DNA of 64,000 bases from Syncephalastrum monosporum B8922. Its lineage: Eukaryota; Mucoromycota; Mucoromycetes; Mucorales; Syncephalastraceae. The notes below the pieces were generated by a model that searched no databases, was not told the DNA's origin, and worked only from the letters and a program-made list of their open reading frames with translations. This document shows, one piece after another, positions 23,536 to 34,395 of this stretch. Position numbers and translations under genes: made by a program. The DNA lies in the NCBI GenBank assembly GCA_000697355.1, contig JNEN01001260.1:682001-746000 (forward strand), given 5' to 3'. Each line of letters opens with the position of its first letter. Positions within the stretch are counted from its first letter, which is position 1.

Positions 23536-24920
23536 ACGTCCTCCACCGTTTGTTAAAGCGCGCTGGATGCCGGTTATGTCAAAGCAATGATTACTGTTCA
23601 TATCGTTGGTAAGTTCATATTGTACAACTCTTCACGCAATTTAAAGTCGTTGCTTTTTGTAGGAACACTGTATTTTTTTACTTGTTTACGCTGGAAGAGG
23701 ATTTTATGTCGTGTTCGAATTGGGTCACATGGATGCTCCCTCAACTTACCCTGAGTTGACACGCCTTGCCATGAACATGGATTTGTAAAAGCAAATATCG
23801 ATTACGTACCGAAAACATTGTGTCAGACGATCTAAAGACGATTTAATTACTGGCCGCAAGCGACCTTCGTTGGTTGAGGAGCTGTTGAATGAAATATTAA
23901 ACCCTGGCAAGCCCACGAAAAAGAAAACGAAAACAGCACTTCAATTTTATTAGTTTACCTGTTTTAACTAATGTTAACCTCATATTTAGTAAATTATTAA
24001 AATAAAACATTTTATCCTTCTTGCCTACATTTTAACAATGGTTTGCGAAAGCGTTGCAAAAAAGCAAGGTACATAGCAATACACAACTGTTGTATGCATA
24101 TGTAGTGTATGATTGTGCTTCTGTAACCCAGACCCGATGATACCTTCCCTTTTGTCGAATGCAAAACAATATGCCCGTGTCAACTGGTTAACTTATTGAC
24201 ACGACAATACACGTTGGGGAGATCTTCCATATAACCTTAGTCACGGCTCTAATCCCCAGTATTTCAGATAGCGGTAATGGGTTGCGCCAGATTAAAAAAA
24301 CAGAGAACCAGCGATTCCCTGCCTTTTATTCGGTGCACTTACTATGTCACTTGTATCAAGGATATTGACTTCCCTTGTGGTCCCAAAAAATTTGAATTCT
24401 ATTGAAGCGTGCATACCTGTATCAAATGGTGGGTTTCGCGTCAAAAATTACAGAAATGTATAAAAAATAAATGCATGAATTATTTTATATCATGGTCCAG
24501 GCAGGAGAACATTGATAATGATGTATTAAATGCAGTCAACTACTGGGATGACATACCCAGTCAAATACGTTTCTCTTGTGTGCGCCACCGACTACGACAC
24601 TGTCATCGTATTTTAGATATATCTCAGGCAAACGGACCGAAGTAACGAGTAGGTCTGGTAAATGGGTCTAAGACCACCATGATGATATGATATGCACTGC
24701 CATATATTATCGCCTATAAGCCAATGGAAATAATCGAATGAAGGAGGGTATTCCATTTCTTCTGACCGATTTCATCCAAAAATCGCAGAGTTGTATGTCT
24801 GTATCGACATTAGATGTTCGTTTCAGAAATGAAGGGGAACTTTATATGATAAAATAATGCAAAAACGATGAATGCATGGTATATTATATTTACATAACTA
24901 TGAAATGAGTCCAGGCTTTA
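23528..24920. other. AT-rich intergenic, right flank of DIRS relic
   Basis: About 1.4 kb of gene-poor, AT-rich DNA with a small stem (CGTGTCAA / TTGACACG, 24176-24183 and 24196-24203). A faint transposase-like open frame is listed separately. Confidence 0.5.
24484..24645 (+). pseudogene. possible remnant of a pogo/Tigger-like DDE transposase
   Basis: A short open frame ends with a pattern of the kind seen at the C-terminus of pogo/Tigger-class DDE transposases: alternating hydrophobics, Trp (NAVNYWDDIP), then Ile, Cys, Arg-His and a second Cys-His before the stop. There is no catalytic triad, start or terminal repeat. It sits in repeat-rich DNA beside the DIRS relic. It could equally be chance. 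Confidence 0.2.
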
Positions 24921-26009
24921 CTAGTTGTTGGGTGGGATGTTCTCTTCATCGGCGGACATACGATCTTCCATATCGCCGGGTGCAGGTGGCTGTCCCGCAT
25001 CCAACGCGGTTGCTCCATTTTGGAGCGTTTGTCCGGAGGATCTCTGCTCTGGTTCGACGAGAGAGATTGTATTGACCATGTCGCGGGTTGTCTGGCTGAT
25101 ACCGGCTAGCTCATCGTCACTAGGATCATCGCTTATGGCAGCATTTGCTTCTGCCTGGCGTCGTATTATTTCTCTCTCCTCCGCGTCGATTGTAAATTCC
25201 TGATAATCGCCTTCGAGAAAAAAGGCGCGATTCATGTCGTCTTCTGAAAGGTTGCCCTCGTTGTAGTTATCCATGGAAGATGCTGCCGCTAATCTGAAGT
25301 TGCCTTCATCATCAACGTACGACCTTTGCTGGCGCCGGTCAAGTGAAAAAAAATCTTCGTCTCCGTCTTCGTCTTCGTCTTCGGTTTCATATTCGGTTTC
25401 ATCTTCATCTCCGTCTATTATCTCTTCCTCTCTTGGGCTTATATCCGTGAAACTTGTGTTGGTGGTATTCCAATGTGCGTTATTGAGCTGGTTTGGATTC
25501 TCGTGATGGGAGGCGTCATTGAATGCATCGTTGATAGACACGACCATGTCGTTTAAGTCGTCGTTGGTGGGATCGTATTCATCATCCGTCGAGACGTTCT
25601 CTCGAATGTTACTGCTGTCAGATACAGGTATGACAGGTGGAGCAGGTCCGGGAGAGGGCAGTCGCGTTGGCTCGATGGTACTTGTATGAGTGCTGGTGCT
25701 ATCGTCACTGTCGCTTTCTCCACTCGAGCCTGAGCCTGAGCCTGAACTGCCACTCGAGCTACCGCCTGAGCTGGATCCTGAACTGCCACTCGAGCTAGAG
25801 CCTGAGCTGGAACCCGAACTTGCACTTGAACTTGAACCGGTACTTGTGCTTGAACTTCTTCTGTTTCGCTGATCAAAGTGGTTTGTATCCCACGGAGCTA
25901 AGATACTGCTCTGATCAGCCAAAAAAGAATCAGGAACAACGAGTTCTTGAAATGCATGATTGTTTAGATTGCCAGGTTCTTCAGTAGCATCAGCATGATC
26001 GAGTGACAT
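24921..26009 (-). CDS. acidic Ser-rich low-complexity protein, unknown
   Basis: Single-exon model of 362 aa with no family recognised. Residues ~60-110 are almost entirely Ser/Gly in short repeats, mirrored in DNA by GAGCTNGARCC-like units at 25725-25860. Then come Asp/Glu-rich blocks (EEEIIDGDEDETEYETEDEDED) and a C-terminal half with more ordered composition, containing DDEGNFRLAAASSMDNYNE, FFLEGDYQEFTIDAEEREI and repeated SDDPSDDEL-type acidic patches. The ATG at 26009 is the first in frame after non-ATG codons; an upstream exon cannot be excluded. It is divergent from the 51-aa membrane-protein gene, only 90 bp between start codons. Composition suggests a nuclear or chromatin/ubiquitin-linked disordered protein, but that is a guess. 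Confidence 0.6.
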   Translation of the reverse strand: MSLDHADATEEPGNLNNHAFQELVVPDSFLADQSSILAPWDTNHFDQRNRRSSSTSTGSSSSASSGSSSGSSSSGSSGSSSGGSSSGSSGSGSGSSGESDSDDSTSTHTSTIEPTRLPSPGPAPPVIPVSDSSNIRENVSTDDEYDPTNDDLNDMVVSINDAFNDASHHENPNQLNNAHWNTTNTSFTDISPREEEIIDGDEDETEYETEDEDEDGDEDFFSLDRRQQRSYVDDEGNFRLAAASSMDNYNEGNLSEDDMNRAFFLEGDYQEFTIDAEEREIIRRQAEANAAISDDPSDDELAGISQTTRDMVNTISLVEPEQRSSGQTLQNGATALDAGQPPAPGDMEDRMSADEENIPPNN

Positions 26010-26099
26010 GACCACAGAAGAAGCCACTGCGACGTGCCTGGTGCGGGCACGAAAATTAAAATAAATTCACTTGCTCTTTTCACGCAGAGAAACTCGTCC

Positions 26100-26365
26100 A
26101 TGGCGCGCATCAATAAACTGTATACTTTTGCTGCTCTCTGTGCTGGCATGGCTACAGGCAGTACTCTTGTTAACAAGGTAAGCGGCTCACTAGAGTATGC
26201 GTCTCTGATCACTAATTTATCATGATGAACAGATCATGAAACCAGACATGGTATGAATTCCTCCTCTTGTCGGTGAAATTCTTTTATTTATCTAGTTTCT
26301 TGCAGACGATTCCCCAGCCCCAGGTCCAGAAGAAAGCCCAGCAGGACAAACAAGACAAAGAATAA
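26100..26365 (+). CDS. 51-aa single-span membrane protein, unknown
   Basis: Three tiny exons: 26100-26177, 26233-26250 (an 18-nt microexon, six codons) and 26306-26365; spliced 156 nt. The N-terminus is MARINKLYTFAALCAGMATG, with a hydrophobic, Ala/Gly-rich segment at ~8-25 after a short basic start. KIMKPD follows across the microexon, then a Gln/Lys-rich polar tail. Size, basic N-terminus and small-residue TM resemble small mitochondrial inner-membrane or assembly-factor proteins, but I do not recognise the family. All splice sites are standard (gtaagc, gtatga; aacag, tgcag) and phase 0, which is unlikely by chance for such short exons. Confidence 0.65.
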
Positions 26366-27498
26366 TACGATACATACTTTACCGTACTTCTGGCTGAATA
26401 TCTCTTGATCGGTACATATATATATTGACGCGTGGGGATAGCAAATACTGCACGAGTGACCAATGTGTCAATGTGCAGTATATCTTTGTTGTCACAGGTC
26501 CCTATATGTAGTGCATACCTCGGCAGCGTTATGCATTTGCCAGCGGTCTCCGTCTCCTACAATACTCATAATTCATGCAGATCATTCTCTCGACAGAGCT
26601 GGCATCATAGTTAGTGAAAGGTAATAGCATAGGGATCAGGTCGGGCCTATAGCGGGCAAGGATACGAGTGTGGTCCTGCTCCCCCACTATGCATAATGCA
26701 ATCTTAGCGTGCAAATACCCTGTGCAAAGAAGAGAAACCACCAATGCCGCTTCTCAACTCGATAAGAATTCCCGTCTTCCTATGCATTAACACGTAGTAT
26801 AGTACATACAGCAGCAAACGGATTCGGCTGCTTTATATGACGAAGATGTCTCACAGTATGAGCAGGAGCATGGCCGCTACCGTGTGTATGATATAATTTA
26901 TGCAATGAGGTTTGCAACGCCACGTCGCCTCGACTGTTGGATTTTGTGTGCTCTGGCTAGTGTGCGTGTGTGATTACTGCATGCAAACTGTAATACGCTT
27001 AAGACGTAGATGACCTGACCGACTACCAATGGGATATGTATCACTGGTGAGCAAAACAAACCGTGTGTGCTACGTACCACCGTCTATCGAATATATATGA
27101 AAATAAAATGTTTGTCTTTATCGGCCGCAATAGTGAAGTTGTATTGTAGCATATGCACGGCCCGCGTTCCATGGTCAAGCGAATGACAGAAAGAATACAA
27201 GGTATCCATGTATATGCCAGGAGACACAGCGACAGATGACTGGAAAGGATGCTTGTATGACCTTCTTTGTCAGTCCACAATAATAAATTAATGCTAAGCA
27301 ACTCCAACCTAATATTAGTATTTAGCTCGCATGCATCTCCGCGCCAAAATTGCAGTCGTAAAGGGTATCATCGACACATGCCAAAAAGACGACGTGGGAA
27401 CTATCAGCATCTCTAGCCTTGTATCTTTAATACCCTCTAATAACAATCCATCCCAGTCCTCTCCTTTCCGTTCTCTCTCTGAGTCTTTGTTTTGAATA
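26366..27498. other. intergenic, no gene recognised
   Basis: About 1.1 kb between the 51-aa gene and the IML2-like gene. It ends in a pyrimidine-rich leader (27460-27490) ahead of the IML2-like ATG. Nothing else stands out. Confidence 0.55.
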
Positions 27499-29602
27499 AT
27501 GTCGACTGCTGCCACTGCCAAGCCTCAGCGCGGTGGCTCTTTGCCCGGTATCCGTGCGCTTGCTCGCTTAGGAAAAGGGGTTGGAGCATCGGCATCGTCT
27601 GAGGATGAAGAAGATGCTCAGCTCCTGGAGGACATGACGTGCGTTCGGCATTCCCTCGACCTGTTCCTAGATTCGCGTATACCCGAGTCTGAGGCGATCC
27701 TCAAACCCGAACTCGTCAAGACCCGACTCTATTATGCGCTCGGTTATGCTGTACTCCTGTGCCTGAAAAGTACAATGACGTTCGACCATGCCGACGTTGA
27801 GGCGGCCGTCGCAGCCCTGAAGCATACGATCCATCTCGCCGACGATATCCGCAAAAAAAGTGGCAATGGCTGGTTGATTGATAATATTCGTACACTCGCT
27901 ACGGGGGGCCGTGTCAGCGTCAGCCAAATCAAAAGCATGAAGCGATCCGATCGCCACGCTGTAAGCCCATGAGCCTAATTCTTATTAGGAAGACGGTATA
28001 CTAAACTTTCTTGTATCTAGGAGCTCATCCATGCGGAAGCGCACATGATGAAGGCCGGCCTTTGCATCGTGCACGACGAGAGTTTTGTTTCTTTCATTCG
28101 TGAAGGCCTGAACGTCCGGAACAGTTATGGCACTTATACCGCCCTCGAGAAGTTCGTCGTCTTCATCCAAGAAGAAGCTGCAGCGGGTCGCGATGTGAGC
28201 GAGTACAAGCTCGATGATCACTTTACGTCGGGCGTCCTCTTTGGTATGGGCTGCTTCAAGGTCATGCTCTCTCTCCTTCCGACAGCCGTCCTCCGCCTCG
28301 TCGAGTTTATTGGCTTCCATGGTGATCGTGAAGCTGGTATGCATTTGCTCGAGTCGAGCGGTGGATGGGACGAGTACCGCAAAACAGGCGTGCTACCCCC
28401 GCGCCAAGGCCCTGAAGAAGGTTGCCGTCGCCAGTTTTGCGATATTTTCTTGATTGCCTATCACATTGTCCTTTCCAAGCTGCTCCCTGTCCCGGACGCG
28501 GACGATGACTTTGGTGGCAAAGTTTTGGCATACAATCTGCAGCTTTACCCGAACGGCACCTTCTTCCTGTATTTCTCGGGTCGCCAAAAGTTTAGTCAGA
28601 CGAAGCTGGAGGAAGCCGACGGACAGTACATCAAGTCGATTCAGTCTCAAAAGGATTGGTCGCAGTTGCATCACATGTGTTTCTGGGAGCGCGGTCTTAT
28701 TGCGCTTCTCCGGTGCGATTGGCCCACAGCCGCCGAGATGCACGAAACCCTCTATCGTGACAGCAATTGGTCCAAATGTGTCTATGCTTACCTGAACGGC
28801 CTCTCCTTTTACATGGTGGCTCTACACGAGCAAGATTCCAAGAAGCGACAGCGGCTGATGACCCAGGCAGCCTATTTGATGAAGAAGGTTCCCGGACTGA
28901 AACAAAAGATTGCTGGCAAATCTATTCCCTTGGAGGTAAAGACAACATCAGAAGTCGCGCATGATGTACTGATGCCATCATTTTCAGAAATATGTGGCAC
29001 GCAAGGCGCGCAAGTTTATCGAGCAGGACAATCGACTCTTTTTGGGTGATCTCGAAATCTTGAATGCGTTTGGCGCGGCCGAATACTGTCCGCTTGACCA
29101 AACACGCACCAACATTGAGCGTATCAACGCAGAAGTGAAGGCGCTGGACACCTTTGCAGCCAACTACGCGGACGACCTCTGTCTTGGTCACTATTTGCGT
29201 GCCATGTCAGCCCGTCTCGTCTTTGAAAAGACCAGTGATGCTAAAGAAAAAGAGGCGATGCGCACGATGCATCGCGAGTCAGTGAAGACGGTGTTCGACT
29301 ACGCCAAGGATGTGCGTCTGGACCACTATATTTACTACTTCACACGTTATGAGAATGCTCGTATGCTGATTCTCGACAGCAACTTTACCGCAGCTGAATC
29401 GGAGGTGGGTGTCATCCTCCGTGCAAACGAGAAAGGCGCATACAATGTAGGCGCGACTTCCAAGGCCAAGAACAAGTACAGTCTCGAAAGCCTTCTACTG
29501 TTCAAGTGCCACAGCTGCCAACTCGAGATCCAGCACAAGCGCAACTTGCAAGGCGATGACGATGATGCGGACTCGTTTGCCTCAGCGTCGTCCTCTCTTT
29601 AA
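27499..29602 (+). CDS. IML2/TTC39-family TPR protein
   Basis: Member of the IML2 (fungal) / TTC39 (animal) family of helical-repeat proteins. Yeast Iml2 is linked to lipid droplets and clearance of inclusion bodies. Three exons: 27499-27960, 28021-28935 and 28988-29602 (phase-0 introns); spliced 1992 nt, 663 aa. After a Gly/Ser and acidic start come family-type segments: LYYALGYAVLLCLKSTMTF, HAEAHMMKAGLCIVHDESF, FTSGVLFGMGCFKVMLSLLP, LVEFIGFHGDREAGMHLLE, then WSQLHHMCFWERGLIALL and YYFTRYENARMLI typical of TPR-like helix pairs. The last ~15 residues are acidic and Ser-rich. Length is within the family range. The specific role here is inferred from family only. Confidence 0.9.
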
Positions 29603-29837
29603 TTTTAGCACGTATTTTCTCTTGATTTTTGTTCGCCCGAAATGAATATGTCGCGATAATTATGCTAATGCGATCATGTGGAGGGAGACGCGGGCGAATT
29701 CTGAGGTGATACAAGACAAAAAAAAAAGGGGGGGGGGGGGGAGACTCAAGAAAGCACGAGACAAAGCGTGCAGTGTGAGCAGTTTTTGACAGTTGACAAC
29801 GAGGTTTTGCTGCGAGTGACTCGATGACTTTGACGTG

Positions 29838-32714
29838 ATGGACTACTTTGCAAAGTTCAAGAAGAGGATCGTGCCTCCCAAGGCACCCCCCACCACCGCC
29901 ATGCAGCTGGCCCGATTCCACAAGTGCTGGGATTATGTCCACGTACGTATGCGCACCCAATACGATTAGATTTCCAAGTCAAGATCATGCTGACTCTGGT
30001 GAGGTACTCTACAGAACATCTTTGTGGTGGAAGATCGCAAGCCAAATATGCATGTCCAGCAGACGGAGATCCCCGAGCGTTTGCGCGAGATGATGGACAT
30101 GCTCGTCGATGAAGAGGCGCGTCAAGAGGACAACACGACCGGTGTATGCATGGAGTACTTTTTAAAGAATGGCGTGCTCCAGTACCTCGTCAACGTGTCC
30201 GAGAAAGCAGACTACCCGGTCGGTATTCGAGGCGAAGCGATCAGGACCATTGCGAATATGGTGGACTTGCTTGACGATCGGTTCCTGGTCCACAACGCAG
30301 TGCATAAGCCGACTATTAAGCTCCTGCGCTTCTGCGTTCTCGACGACCGTCAGAACGACATTTACCACGAAGACTTAGTCGACCTCATGTACATCATTTG
30401 CTCGAAGATCCACGGTTTCCCAGCCCTCCTGAATATTTTTTTCCATGACAAGCAATGGCTGACCACGCCCCAGAAGACCACGCACGCAGACATTAACAAG
30501 CGTCTCAGCACCTCCTCCGAGCGCCTGACGACATCATCATTTGAGAAACCCGAGTACGAGTTTCTGCTCTTTACCTATTTGCTGCGTTTTGTGCATCGGG
30601 AAGGACGTGCGGGCGACTATGCACGGACAGGACTCTTGTTCCTGATGGAGATGGCCAATCATCAGCTGGGCGACTTTATCCTCGAGTCCGACTTTGCGAC
30701 AATCATGGCTGCCGGCTTGGGTGCCCTCTACTCGCAATTGCCGCGCAAGCTCATCATCAAGGACGAGTCCCAAATCAATGCCAGTCAGGTATCCTATTTG
30801 CTTGGTCAAGACCTCGACCCGCGCGCCATGCCTTCGGGGATGGGTGTGCAAATGTCTAGCTCCCCCGATTTCAAGTACCAGCTCGACTCGTTCCTCAAGC
30901 TCTTTGAATTCTGCCAGGATGTGCTCATGCGGTGCCCTAATGTCGAGATATCCGTCCGCCTCTTGCAAAGCATCCGCACCATCTTTTTAGAGAACATTCT
31001 GTACCCCTCCATCCTTGAGTGTTCGGACCTGGATGGCTCGTCTGTGGCCGTCACCAGCTACATTGATTTAATCCTGCAAACTCTTCAGCAAGACGAGCTG
31101 TCCAAGCTCATTGTCGGTTTCTTGATGGATGAAGACGACGACGCTTACAGTGGATCTATCAATGGTGTTGAGGTTGAAAGCAACTCGTATTTTACAGCCA
31201 GCGGCGAACGCTTCACCCTCAAGGATCTCATATTCAGTCGCCTCTCGTCCACCTCCCAGTCCACAGTCATTGCCACGCTGAAGCTTCTCCGCACCCTTAT
31301 CAGCCGCCATTGCCGCTATGCGCTTAAGCTCTTGACAGTGGTACCCGAAGAGAGACGCACCCCAGATACCAGCTCTTCGCTGATCATATCCCACCATATC
31401 CGAGAAATTGAGCTTTACTTTTCATTAATCGCCGCAGTGGACGGTCCACACGCGGAGGACGTGCTCTCATCAGGTTACGAGGAGTATCTGCAAGACATAG
31501 AGGCTTTCATCGACGCCGATAGCTGCTATCAACACTCGCAGAATGTGCGTGCACCCAAGGCCGAACAGACCTCTAAAAGCGAAAGACGGAGAAGTTTCAA
31601 ATATGGACAGCGAATGGAAGTTGCACCAGCGCCGACGCGGGACGCCAGCGCTGAAACACACCCGCATGGGCATCCTCTGGTAAAGCAGCGCATCCGACCT
31701 ACGGATCCCCTCTTACAAATCCTTCTCGGCCTTCTCAGCCATTTTTTCGCACAATCCTCTGAGCTCAACATGGCCTTGACCGGTGTGCTCTCTGCCTTGG
31801 CAGTCTGTCCCTTTCGCAGCTTGGAAGGCTGGCTGGGGTTCAGCGAGAACGACCGCACCAACCCCGATGATATCCTCATCCTGGACGACGTATCGCCTTC
31901 CGTATCACAGAGTCCGTCTGACCGCATCCGACCGGACGATATCCTGGCTCAGTTTGACAGCATCAAAGTAGACGAGGATGCAGACGACGATGACAGGTCG
32001 GTGGATTATGGCGTAGTCCGCAACTCGGCCAAGACAACACCTCGCGTTCAGTTCAAATCCTTCCCACCATTCTTTACACTGTTTCGCACCCTGACAAAAC
32101 AAGTCGACTATTATCGCTCGGAGGTGGACAACTTCGATCAGCTGCTGGAGGAACGACGCGCAGGCTTAATGATAGACCACGTGGAAAAGATACCCCCGCC
32201 TACGAATGGAGTCAATGGTAAGTCGGTCGACACCTCACCTGCGCCCGGTCCGCGTAAACCACCAGCAGTGCCCGCCAAATCAATCTCGTCGACTACTGCG
32301 GCTGCAGTGGCCGCCGCGGCAGGATCTATTATGGCGCCGCTGCAGCAGCCTACGGCCCAGCCGAGCCCTGGCCAAATGGTAAATGATGTTGCGAGCCCGA
32401 ATCCGATACTGGACAACCCGCTCTCACCTTTGGCCGTCCATGCACGTACGACACAGAGCACCCGTATTCAGCCCCTGTTTCCATCCAACTTTGTCAGTGA
32501 GCAGGAAGAGCCCATCATGGACCTTGATCGGGAAGACGAGGACACATTTGCCCCTAAAACGAACCCTTCCACACGCCGGCTGGACAAGTCGACGGAGATC
32601 ACGCTATCCATGCTGCTTAACAACGTGGTCATTCTCGAGGAAGCCATCAAGGAACTCGTGGCAATTATGCAGGTCCGGCGAAGTCTAGGCATTGATCAAG
32701 TGCAATACCTCTAG
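29838..32714 (+). CDS. FHIP/RAI16-like protein (FTS-Hook-FHIP complex subunit)
   Basis: Homologue of the FHF-complex subunit (RAI16-like, FAM160 family) that links Hook adaptors and early endosomes to dynein. This complex is known from Aspergillus and animals and is missing from budding yeast. Two exons: 29838-29942 and 30015-32714 (intron after codon 35); 934 aa. The conserved N-terminal part includes ARFHKCWDYV, YLVNVSEKADYPVGIRGEAI, NMVDLLDDRFLVHNAVHKP and LVDLMYIICSKI. A central block has FLLFTYLLRFVHREGRAGDYAR followed by GLLFLMEMANHQL. The second half has DPLLQILLGLLSHFFAQSSELN and LTGVLSALAVCPFRSLEGWL. Insertions around 720-830 are Pro/Ala-rich. Strong family match. I infer a role in endosome motility. 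Confidence 0.88.
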
Positions 32715-33347
32715 ATCTATTTTTTTTTCGGGTTTTCTGGCCGGAGGGATATAATTCAACGTTTTTCCCCGTAACTTAAGCCTGTTTCATCTCAGCTACG
32801 GAAGGGTGTCGCTGGGAGAGGCGAGTACAGTCGCTTCTTCTCCATGGAGAACGGCCACTGCTGATATAACATGTATCTACTTATGAGAGGAAAACGTACT
32901 GCATATTCGCATAACAGAACGCTCAATACACTGGGTTGGTTTATAACTGGTACTCTACTTTGTTCTGGTTGTTTCTGCCTCTTAGAATTCTGTAATACAT
33001 ACACTGTGACGGGATGGCAGTACTTCAGTCAGTTGTTACAGGTATATTTTCATTTAGTTAGCACTTACAATACGCGCTGCAGAGTTCCGTCTCGCTAAAT
33101 CCCGCCTCGGGGTGGATGTTATTTTGCCAGGAGAAATCACTGAGCTCATATTCTGCCGGTTCAGCGCAAACGACAAGAATTGGAAATTTCGGTCGGACAA
33201 AATTCGGGCCGAACAGAAAAAGCTGGGGTCAAAAGTGCGCGCATCGCCGGGCTCTCGTAGAACGAGAAAGAGAGCAAAAAAACTATAAATGATCGGCACG
33301 GTAAGAGACAAAGAGCGATACAACCTTTGTATTCTTTATTACTTTTG
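32715..33347. other. intergenic, FHIP 3' end and sulfotransferase promoter
   Basis: About 630 bp without a supported gene. A TATA-like AACTATAAATG lies at 33282-33292, ~60 bp before the next start codon. Confidence 0.5.
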
Positions 33348-34155
33348 ATGGCACCTCTCAAAGTCATTGGAGCCGGTTTCGGTCGCACAGGCACAAACAG
33401 CCTGAAGGAAGCACTGAACATCCTCGGGTAAAACACGATTCGCCTTATGGCGCAATACGACGCAATTTGCTCATTTGGTGAACCATGCATCATAGATACA
33501 CCACGCACCACATGGAGACGTTGTTGACCAACCCCGACGCAAAGCCAGAGCTCTTCACTGAAGCCCACCTCCATCCCGAGAAGGCTGACTTTGATAGAAT
33601 CTATGAGGGCTTTGACGCTGCTGTCGACTGGCCCACCGCTGCTTTTTACGAAACCTTGATGAAGAAATATCCAGATGCGAAGGTCATTCTTTCTGTGCGT
33701 GATGCCGAGGGTTGGTTCAAGTCAGCTTCAAACACTATCTTTGCCAACGTGAACTTGGACCTGCCTGAAGGCGTTCCCGAACACCGTAAACGTGCAATTG
33801 AAATGGCGAAAACAGGCAAGGCAAAGAAATCAAGGGGGAAAGTGACACGATACTGACTTTCATTTTTTGTATGCTTTCAGTCGTGTGCAATGGATATTTC
33901 AATGGCGTCGAAAGCATTAAAGACAAGGACTACATGGTGAAGAAATTCAATGAAAACACGGAAGAAGTCAAACGAAAGGTTCCTGCCGACCGACTCCTTG
34001 TTTTCGAGGTGGGCGAAGGATGGGACCGCCTCTGTGAGTTCCTTGGCAAGCCCATTCCTGATGTTCCGTACCCCAACACCAACAGCACCAAAAATTTCAT
34101 CGGCAGAAGATTGTTCACGGAGAAGGACAACGAGAAGCTGCAGGATCAACAATAA
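33348..34155 (+). CDS. sulfotransferase-like P-loop protein
   Basis: Cytosolic protein of the fungal 'sulfotransferase family' (Sulfotransfer_4 type). Members keep a PAPS-binding fold, but substrates are generally unknown. Three exons: 33348-33427, 33496-33815 and 33881-34155; 224 aa. The start MAPLKVIGAGFGRTGTNSL holds the phosphosulfate-binding loop (GxGRTGT) at 8-17. YTTHHMETLL and VDWPTAAFYETLMKKYPDAKVILSVRDAEGW follow as the strand-helix pair with the family VRD motif, and the C-terminal part has VGEGWDRLCEFLGKPIPDVPYP. The second intron (33816-33880) uses a GC donor (AG/GCAAGG): the only nearby GT donor (33841) gives the wrong phase, while the GC donor restores ..AKT/VVCNGYF.. in frame. 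Confidence 0.86.
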
Positions 34156-34395
34156 TTAGACTTTGCTTCACAGAATACATCCATCGAAGTTCGATTGTAC
34201 CTATAAAACATTCGGCTGGTATCCAAACATACCAGACGTGATATCAACGGATCTTACTTTCTACATATCGTCATCCTTCTTCCGTACGCGCTTCTGATCA
34301 TTCTTCCATTTTATTTGGTCTTGCATCTTCCTCTTCCTCTTCTACTTTCCTCTTCTGTTTTTGGTTATTGTAACTTAACGCGCCGTTACAGCAAA

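Noticed and set aside
29720..29745. Poly-A/poly-G run (A8-G12) between IML2-like and FHIP-like genes
   Set aside because: Simple homopolymers. A G-quadruplex role is conceivable but a single uninterrupted G run gives no specific support.
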